A stretch of DNA of 28,951 nucleotides, from positions 1-28,951 of the forward strand of contig DEKU01000027.1 of the NCBI GenBank assembly GCA_002354035.1, in the 5' to 3' direction. The notes beneath the pieces are model-generated. The model had not been told where the DNA came from. It did not search any database and was given only the letters and a program-made list of their open reading frames with translations. Source of the stretch: Bacteroidales bacterium UBA2714. GTDB taxonomy: Bacteria > Bacteroidota > Bacteroidia > Bacteroidales > P3. The number at the start of each line of letters is the position of its first letter. The stretch's first letter is position 1. Made by a program: the position numbers and the translations under genes. Positions 24,567-28,951 of this stretch are shown one piece after another.

Positions 24567-26117
24567 ATGAAGAAGATTAATGTTTTAGGGGTGGCATTAG
24601 CCACCGTGGCTTCCGTCGCACTGGTGTCGTGCCAGAAGGACGGAGCGAGAATCACTGAGTTTACCGCCACCGTGGAGCATTGCACCGATGCCAGCGGCAA
24701 GGTGCTGATGGACGGGAACGTGCTGCGCTGGACCGACGGCGACCAGATAGCCGTGTGGGGTTCGGACGGCATGGGTACTTACACCACCACTAACGTGGGC
24801 GAGTATGTCACTACCTTCAACTTCACCGAGGGCGACGACCCCGGCGACCCCACCTATACCGCCATCTATCCGGCCAGCCTGGCCCAACGGCAAGCTGTGA
24901 TACTGCTACCGCCAGTGCAGACCAGCACCGACGGCTCACTACAGCAGTTCCCGATGATGGCCCGCTCCAGCAACAGCGAGCTGGTGTTTAAGAACCTCTG
25001 CGGCGCCCTGCGCCTGCGTCTGCAAGCCACCGGCAAAAGTGTGGTGGGAATAGAATTGGCTGGCGGCTCATCTAAATGGGGGTTGTACCAATTAAATTAC
25101 AATAACGGTGAGCCCACTTTATCCCTTGTATCCACTTCCAATGGTAATAGTAGTCCCGAAGTGATGCTTTCCATCGTCAACCCTCAGGACATCACCACTG
25201 CCCATGACTTCTACGTTTCTCTACCTCCTGCCACCTACGGAGCAGGATTCACCATCAAAATTTACGCTTCCGACGGCAGTGTCTGTACTAAAACCATTAC
25301 CTCGGGACACAGCTTCCGCATCGAGCGCAGCGGTATCTTCACCATCACGCTTAGTGGCGACGACCTGGAGTTTGTACCCGATGCTGGCACATTGAATGGT
25401 GAGTTTTCCGTAAGCCCAACCAAAAAAGTACGTTTCTCACAAGGAAATCTTATGTATTCGGTTTTTGGCACCCATACTGTGGCTGATGGAGGCAGAGTCG
25501 AAGGTACGTGGCGTTTTAGATACAACCAATACTATCGTGGTTCCGACATTGATGGTAGTGGCAACAGCAATTATTCTACACGATGGAAAGATGATTTTCG
25601 TTGGGGAAAAAGCGGATGGAACAATGATGCATTTAGTAATAGCAGCGATGGTGATTTAACTGGCCCGTACGCCTATGCTGATTGGGGTGTGTACAACGCC
25701 ATACTCAACGGTGGCAACCAACCACAGCAGTGGCGAACCCTTTCTTATGACGAATGGGACTATCTACTTAACCAACGGCGCGGCTATTCTGTAAAATGGG
25801 GCATTGCCAATATTAATGGATACTACGGCTTAATCCTTCTACCGGACAGCTGGAGCCTACCGACTGGGATTGATTTCAACGAAGGGGCTGCCCTAAGCGG
25901 CACCGTATTGAATAGATACACTACTCAGCAATGGAAACAATTGGAAGAGGCTGGAGCAGTATTTCTGTATGACGGCAGCCATTATTGGACATCGACACGT
26001 TATAGTGGAAATCGAGTATACCAACTTTATATCTCAGCCTATACTTCATCAGGTGTGGAACTTACTACTGATGGTTCCTCCAGGACTTTTGTTCGTCTTG
26101 TTAAAGACGTGAACTAA
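24567..26117 (+). CDS. Surface lipoprotein: fimbrillin-like N-terminus, FISUMP-like C-terminus
   Basis: 516 aa from the ATG at 24567. A lipoprotein signal ends in LVSC, with Cys22 as the lipidated residue. The first half resembles fimbrillin-like domains: ITEFTATVE, VLRWTDGDQIAVWG, YTAIYPASLA, FKNLCGALRLRL. From about residue 275 the sequence changes to the type GxFSVSPTKKVRFSQGNLMY, then YADWGVYNAILNGGNQPQQW, WRTLSYDEWDYLL, AGAVFLYDG, YWTSTRYSG, FVRLVKD. This is common in Bacteroidales surface lipoproteins and related to the FISUMP/C-type-lectin-like group. It is probably displayed on the outer membrane; ligand unknown. An upstream in-frame ATG (24513) overlaps the 59-aa ORF and would spoil the signal peptide. 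A strong terminator follows. Confidence 0.87.
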   Translation: MKKINVLGVALATVASVALVSCQKDGARITEFTATVEHCTDASGKVLMDGNVLRWTDGDQIAVWGSDGMGTYTTTNVGEYVTTFNFTEGDDPGDPTYTAIYPASLAQRQAVILLPPVQTSTDGSLQQFPMMARSSNSELVFKNLCGALRLRLQATGKSVVGIELAGGSSKWGLYQLNYNNGEPTLSLVSTSNGNSSPEVMLSIVNPQDITTAHDFYVSLPPATYGAGFTIKIYASDGSVCTKTITSGHSFRIERSGIFTITLSGDDLEFVPDAGTLNGEFSVSPTKKVRFSQGNLMYSVFGTHTVADGGRVEGTWRFRYNQYYRGSDIDGSGNSNYSTRWKDDFRWGKSGWNNDAFSNSSDGDLTGPYAYADWGVYNAILNGGNQPQQWRTLSYDEWDYLLNQRRGYSVKWGIANINGYYGLILLPDSWSLPTGIDFNEGAALSGTVLNRYTTQQWKQLEEAGAVFLYDGSHYWTSTRYSGNRVYQLYISAYTSSGVELTTDGSSRTFVRLVKDVN

Positions 26118-26143
26118 CCCTTTGCAGCATTAGGGCTATACTT

Positions 26144-26187
26144 GAGAGCCAAGAATCATAGGCGACAGCCGATTCATGGCTCTCTTT
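26144..26187 (+). terminator. Intrinsic terminator of the lipoprotein unit
   Basis: GAGAGCCA (26144-26151) pairs with TGGCTCTC (26177-26184). After an A/A mismatch, GAATC pairs with GATTC around a 13-base loop. TTTCTG follows. It lies 26 bases past the lipoprotein stop. Confidence 0.8.
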
Positions 26188-26295
26188 CTGTATCCCAATA
26201 TTAGCATCCAGCGATGGGGAAAAACGAGTATTGGCTTCCTCCTTCTATACCAACACCATACAGAGCAATTCTCAGGCAGCAAAAACAGCCAATCT

Positions 26296-26348
26296 GAGAA
26301 TGCGCGGGTTTTTGAATGCAAAAAATCTCAGAGAATGCGCGGGTTTTT
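26296..26348 (+). repeat. Left copy of the 34-base direct repeat flanking the DUF4143 ATPase
   Basis: One full unit (26296-26330, one base longer than 34) and half a unit (26331-26348). Each starts GAGAATGCGCGGGTTTTT. The full unit continues GAATGCAAAAAATCTCA. It lies 17 bases past the ATPase stop, in the same orientation as the right-hand array at 27747. Confidence 0.85.
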
Positions 26349-26365
26349 ACCGCCTAAGCATGTCC

Positions 26366-27724
26366 TTACAGGCAAATGGTCATATATGGCGGTATGGCCA
26401 AGAGTTTCTCTTTTTTCATCAGTGACTTCGGGTGGATAATGTATGCCATGGCCACACGCTCGTGGTATTTGTCCACAAAACGTTCAAGGGAGGTGGCGCG
26501 GTAATTGCCTGACGATTTCACTTCGATTGGGAACAGTTTCATGTTTGTCTTGCTCTGGTTTGAAAGCAGGAAATCTATCTCCATATCGTTGCGATGGAGT
26601 TGCTCGTTGTAGTGATTGTAGAAGAAAAGACGGTGGCCGTTGGCAACCAGTTGCTGCGCAATGGCATTTTCGTAGAGCATACCTTCGTTGATAGAGAGTC
26701 GGCCATTGAGTATCTGTCGGTAGAGGGTGCTGTCGGCCAACTCGGTTTCGTCGAAGGCATGGCTGACGAGGAGTCCCGTGTCGCCCATGTAGCACTTTAT
26801 CAAGGTGCGGTCTTCATTCATGCTGAGGCCGATATTGGGGTCGGCACAGTTGAAGCACTCGTTGGCAACCATCGAGTCGGCAAGCCAGAAAAAGGTATCG
26901 GCATACAGCCCGAAATATCCGCCTCCATCCACTTTGGAAAAGACGACCCGCTTTTCATGCTGGGAAAGGAAGGCGGGCAGTTGGTCGAAGATGGAGATGA
27001 CCTTGGAACGGTATTTGGCACCGATACGCATCATGTCGTTCCGATAGAGGGAGAGGATGTCGCGTTTTTCGACATCGGCGGCAATGAATGACTTGTCGTT
27101 CTGGAGATAGGCCGATACGCTTTGGGGCATGCCACCAACAAGCATGAACTGTTTGAAAAGCATCATGGCATGGTGGTGGAGGCCACCTTCGAGAGGCTCT
27201 TGCCGCTCGAAGCACTGCTTGATGTAGTTGAGGAGGCTCTCTTCGCCCAAGGCCCAGGCGAACTCTTCGAAATCCATCGGGTTCATACGGAGGATTCTCT
27301 CTTCTGAAGGGATGGTGATGTCCTTCACCGACTCGCGCAGGGAGATGAGGGAACCCGTCTCGATGTAATCATACCTTCCGTCTTTCACAAGCCGCTTGAC
27401 CGATTGGCGGGCTTTGGGGTAACGCTGCACTTCGTCGAATATAATCAACGAGTTCCGGCTATGAAGCCGCACACCGTATTCGGCACTCAAGATCATAAAG
27501 AAGGTGTCCAGGTCGCCCAGATAGCGCTCGAAACAATCCGTTACCGTCTGCGAAGCGTCATTGAAATCAATCAGTATGTACGACTGATATTCCCTCTTGG
27601 CAAACTCTTCTACAATGGTGGACTTGCCTATTCGGCGGGCACCTTCTATAACAAGAGCCTTGCTACCATTGCTTTTATGCTTCCAATCCAGCAACTTATC
27701 GTATATTTTCCGCTTGTATACCAT
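26366..27724 (-). CDS. DUF4143-type AAA ATPase with PD-(D/E)XK-like C-terminus
   Basis: 452 aa from the ATG at 27724 (MVYKRKIYDKLLDW). A GTG five codons upstream is also in frame but overlaps the promoter box. Walker A is GARRIGKST (28-36) and Walker B is LIIFDEVQ (93-100); YIETGSLISL and MNPMDFEEFAWALG are typical of this family. The C-terminal part has NDMEIDFLL (Glu382, Asp384) and FPIEVKSSGN (Glu401, Lys403), a PD-(D/E)XK nuclease-like core. Such genes occur in many copies in Bacteroidota. Suggested roles include defence and DNA transactions, but none is firmly established. Here the gene is bracketed by direct repeats (26296-26348 and 27747-27866), which suggests a movable or recombining cassette. 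Confidence 0.9.
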   Translation of the reverse strand: MVYKRKIYDKLLDWKHKSNGSKALVIEGARRIGKSTIVEEFAKREYQSYILIDFNDASQTVTDCFERYLGDLDTFFMILSAEYGVRLHSRNSLIIFDEVQRYPKARQSVKRLVKDGRYDYIETGSLISLRESVKDITIPSEERILRMNPMDFEEFAWALGEESLLNYIKQCFERQEPLEGGLHHHAMMLFKQFMLVGGMPQSVSAYLQNDKSFIAADVEKRDILSLYRNDMMRIGAKYRSKVISIFDQLPAFLSQHEKRVVFSKVDGGGYFGLYADTFFWLADSMVANECFNCADPNIGLSMNEDRTLIKCYMGDTGLLVSHAFDETELADSTLYRQILNGRLSINEGMLYENAIAQQLVANGHRLFFYNHYNEQLHRNDMEIDFLLSNQSKTNMKLFPIEVKSSGNYRATSLERFVDKYHERVAMAYIIHPKSLMKKEKLLAIPPYMTICL

Positions 27725-27727
27725 GGT

Positions 27728-27736
27728 GCAAAGATA
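27728..27736 (-). promoter_or_regulatory. -7 promoter box abutting the ATPase start codon
   Basis: On the minus strand this reads TATCTTTGC, three bases before the ATG at 27724. Transcription would start at or next to the ATG, implying a leaderless mRNA. The 34-base repeat array begins 10 bases upstream. Confidence 0.6.
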
Positions 27737-27746
27737 CACATTTTTT

Positions 27747-27866
27747 GAGAATGCGCGGGTTTTTGAATGCGAAAATCTCAGAGAATGCGCGGGTTTTTGA
27801 ATGCGAAAATCTCAGAGAATGCGCGGGTTTTTGTGGGGGATAATCTGGGAGAATGCGCAGGTTTTC
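27747..27866 (+). repeat. Right array of the 34-base tandem repeat
   Basis: Four steps at an exact 34-base period: 27747-27780 and 27781-27814 are identical; 27815-27848 is diverged in its second half; 27849-27866 is half a unit. Each begins GAGAATGCGC, with GGGTTTTT or AGGTTTTC after. Within a unit GAATGCG recurs about every 16-18 bases. Unit junctions read TCTCAGAGA, a small palindrome. There are no spacers, so it is not a CRISPR. Confidence 0.9.
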
Positions 27867-27883
27867 GGGGTCGGACGGGGCTT

Positions 27884-27932
27884 AAAAGGGAGAGCCGGAC
27901 GGGCTGGGTTGAGCACCAGCGGGTCCGGCTCT
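27884..27932 (-). terminator. Intrinsic terminator of the DPP IV-like gene
   Basis: AGAGCCGGAC (27891-27900) pairs perfectly with GTCCGGCTCT (27923-27932). An inner stem GCTGG/CCAGC closes an eight-base loop. On the minus strand CCCTTTTAAG follows. It starts 24 bases past the stop codon. Confidence 0.78.
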
Positions 27933-27955
27933 GCGGTATGGGTGGAGGGGAATGT

Positions 27956-28951
27956 TTATTTCAGGAAGGTCTCGTAGTAGTCGAACATCTTTTCGTAGAG
28001 GTGGATGCGGTCGTAGCCACGGACGTTGTGCTCGTGGTGGGGGTAGATGAAGTAGTCCACCTGTTTGCCAGCCTTGATGCAGGCGTCGATGAACTCGATG
28101 CTGTTCTGCCAGACGACGGTGTTGTCCTCAGCCCCGTGAATGACGAGCAGACGGCCCTGGAGGTCTTTGGCCTTGCCGAGGAGGGAGGTTTTGGCATAGC
28201 CGTCGGGGTTTTCCTGGGGCATGTCCATATAGCGCTCGCCGTACATGATTTCGTACCACTTCCAGTCGATGACGGGGCCACCGGCGCAGCCGACTTTGAA
28301 GATTTCGGGGTGGGCCAGTTTCATGGTGATGGTCATGAAGCCACCGAAACTCCAGCCTTCAACACCCATGCGGTCTTTGTCGACAAAGGGCAGGGAGTGG
28401 AGGAACTTGACACCTTCCATCTGGTCGGCCATTTCGATTTCGCCGAGGTGGCGGTGGGTGCAGCTTTCGAATTCGAAGCCACGGTTGTCAGTGCCGCGGT
28501 TGTCGAGGGTGAAGACAACATAGCCCTGCTGGGCGAGGAAGAGGAAGTATAGGTTGGCACCGCCCAGCCAGGTGTCGGTGACGAGCTGGCTGTGGGGACC
28601 GCCGTAGACGTAGACGAGGGTGGGATATTTTTCGCCGGCCTTGCGGTTGGGAGGCGTGATGAGACGGTAGTGGAGGTCGGTGACGCCGTCAGCAGCCTTG
28701 ATGGTGCCCATCTCAATCTTGGGCATGGCATAGTCGGCCATGGGGTTGTCGAGCTGGAAGAGGGTAGTGACGGCCTTGCCTTTCTTGAGGTCGATGACCT
28801 GGGCGCAGCCGGGGTTCTCGACGCTGTTGTAGACATCGATGAGCATGGTGCCCTTGGGGTTGATGACCACGGAGTGGGTGCCTTTGGCGGGGGTGAGGAG
28901 GGTCATCTGGCCGGTGGCGAGGTTTACACGGTAGGCAGCCAGGCCGATGGC
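27956..28951 (-). CDS. DPP IV-like S9 prolyl oligopeptidase, C-terminal part only
   Basis: 331 codons are visible; the frame is open through base 28951, so the start and most of the beta-propeller lie outside. The ATG at 28906 is internal. The alpha/beta-hydrolase domain is complete: YVYGGPHSQLV, LDNRGTDNRGFEFE, GWSFGGFM (Ser201 of the fragment, codon 28349-28351), HGAEDNTV (Asp276) and HHEHNVRG (His308). Spacings Ser-Asp 75 and Asp-His 32 match human DPP4 (78 and 32). By family it removes N-terminal dipeptides after Pro or Ala from peptides, usually in the periplasm of Bacteroidota. That fits the protease-rich, peptide-feeding profile suggested by the C25 enzyme. Coding is C-rich at third positions like the core genes. 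A strong terminator follows. Confidence 0.92.
   Translation of the reverse strand, partial: AIGLAAYRVNLATGQMTLLTPAKGTHSVVINPKGTMLIDVYNSVENPGCAQVIDLKKGKAVTTLFQLDNPMADYAMPKIEMGTIKAADGVTDLHYRLITPPNRKAGEKYPTLVYVYGGPHSQLVTDTWLGGANLYFLFLAQQGYVVFTLDNRGTDNRGFEFESCTHRHLGEIEMADQMEGVKFLHSLPFVDKDRMGVEGWSFGGFMTITMKLAHPEIFKVGCAGGPVIDWKWYEIMYGERYMDMPQENPDGYAKTSLLGKAKDLQGRLLVIHGAEDNTVVWQNSIEFIDACIKAGKQVDYFIYPHHEHNVRGYDRIHLYEKMFDYYETFLK

Noticed and set aside
27747..27866. CRISPR array
   Set aside because: The repeats are contiguous, with no spacers, and no cas genes are nearby.

Overview
The window looks like chromosomal DNA of an uncultured member of the Bacteroidales (Bacteroidota). Several signs support this. 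Promoter -7 boxes fit the Bacteroidetes consensus TAnnTTTG. Large secreted proteins end in type IX secretion (Por/T9SS) C-terminal sorting domains. Shine-Dalgarno sites are weak or absent. The gene order DUF4271 - hemD - rnpA - yidD and a fimbrillin-like lipoprotein are also typical. No rRNA, tRNA, CRISPR array, transposase or prophage gene was seen.

Bases 1-15597 (minus strand) hold two giant mosaic surface adhesins. The first runs off the left edge after 2,799 codons, just as its T9SS sorting domain begins. The second is complete at 2,157 aa. Both are chains of fibronectin type III, jelly-roll (cleaved-adhesin/MAM-like), CUB and a further beta-rich module. Divergent from them at 15823 is a secreted gingipain-family (C25) cysteine peptidase with its own adhesin-like domain and sorting domain. 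This recalls the protease/adhesin partnership of Porphyromonas gingipains.

Bases 15823-21198 (plus strand) read like one transcription unit: C25 peptidase, DUF4271 membrane protein, HemD-like protein, RNase P protein (rnpA) and YidD. Gaps are 4 and 30 bases, then 6 bases, then an ATGA overlap. An internal promoter at the 3' end of the DUF4271 gene can drive the last three genes. Coding here is extremely C-rich at third positions.

Bases 21366-22400 (minus strand) hold a two-gene nuclease-like unit: a PLD-family protein, then a DEDDh exonuclease.

Bases 22570-27866 look like accessory DNA with more ordinary codon use. They hold a first AAA+ ATPase behind a palindrome at its start point, then a strongly structured RNA leader with an intrinsic terminator, then an unannotated-size 59-aa ORF and a lipoprotein. 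The island ends with a DUF4143-type ATPase whose gene is bracketed by direct 34-base repeats. At the right edge lies the catalytic end of a DPP IV-like peptidase, with a strong terminator.

The two items most worth following are the structured RNA at 24030-24301 and the repeat-bracketed ATPase cassette at 26296-27866. In the RNA, four nested long-range helices compete with the terminator stem, as in an attenuator or riboswitch.
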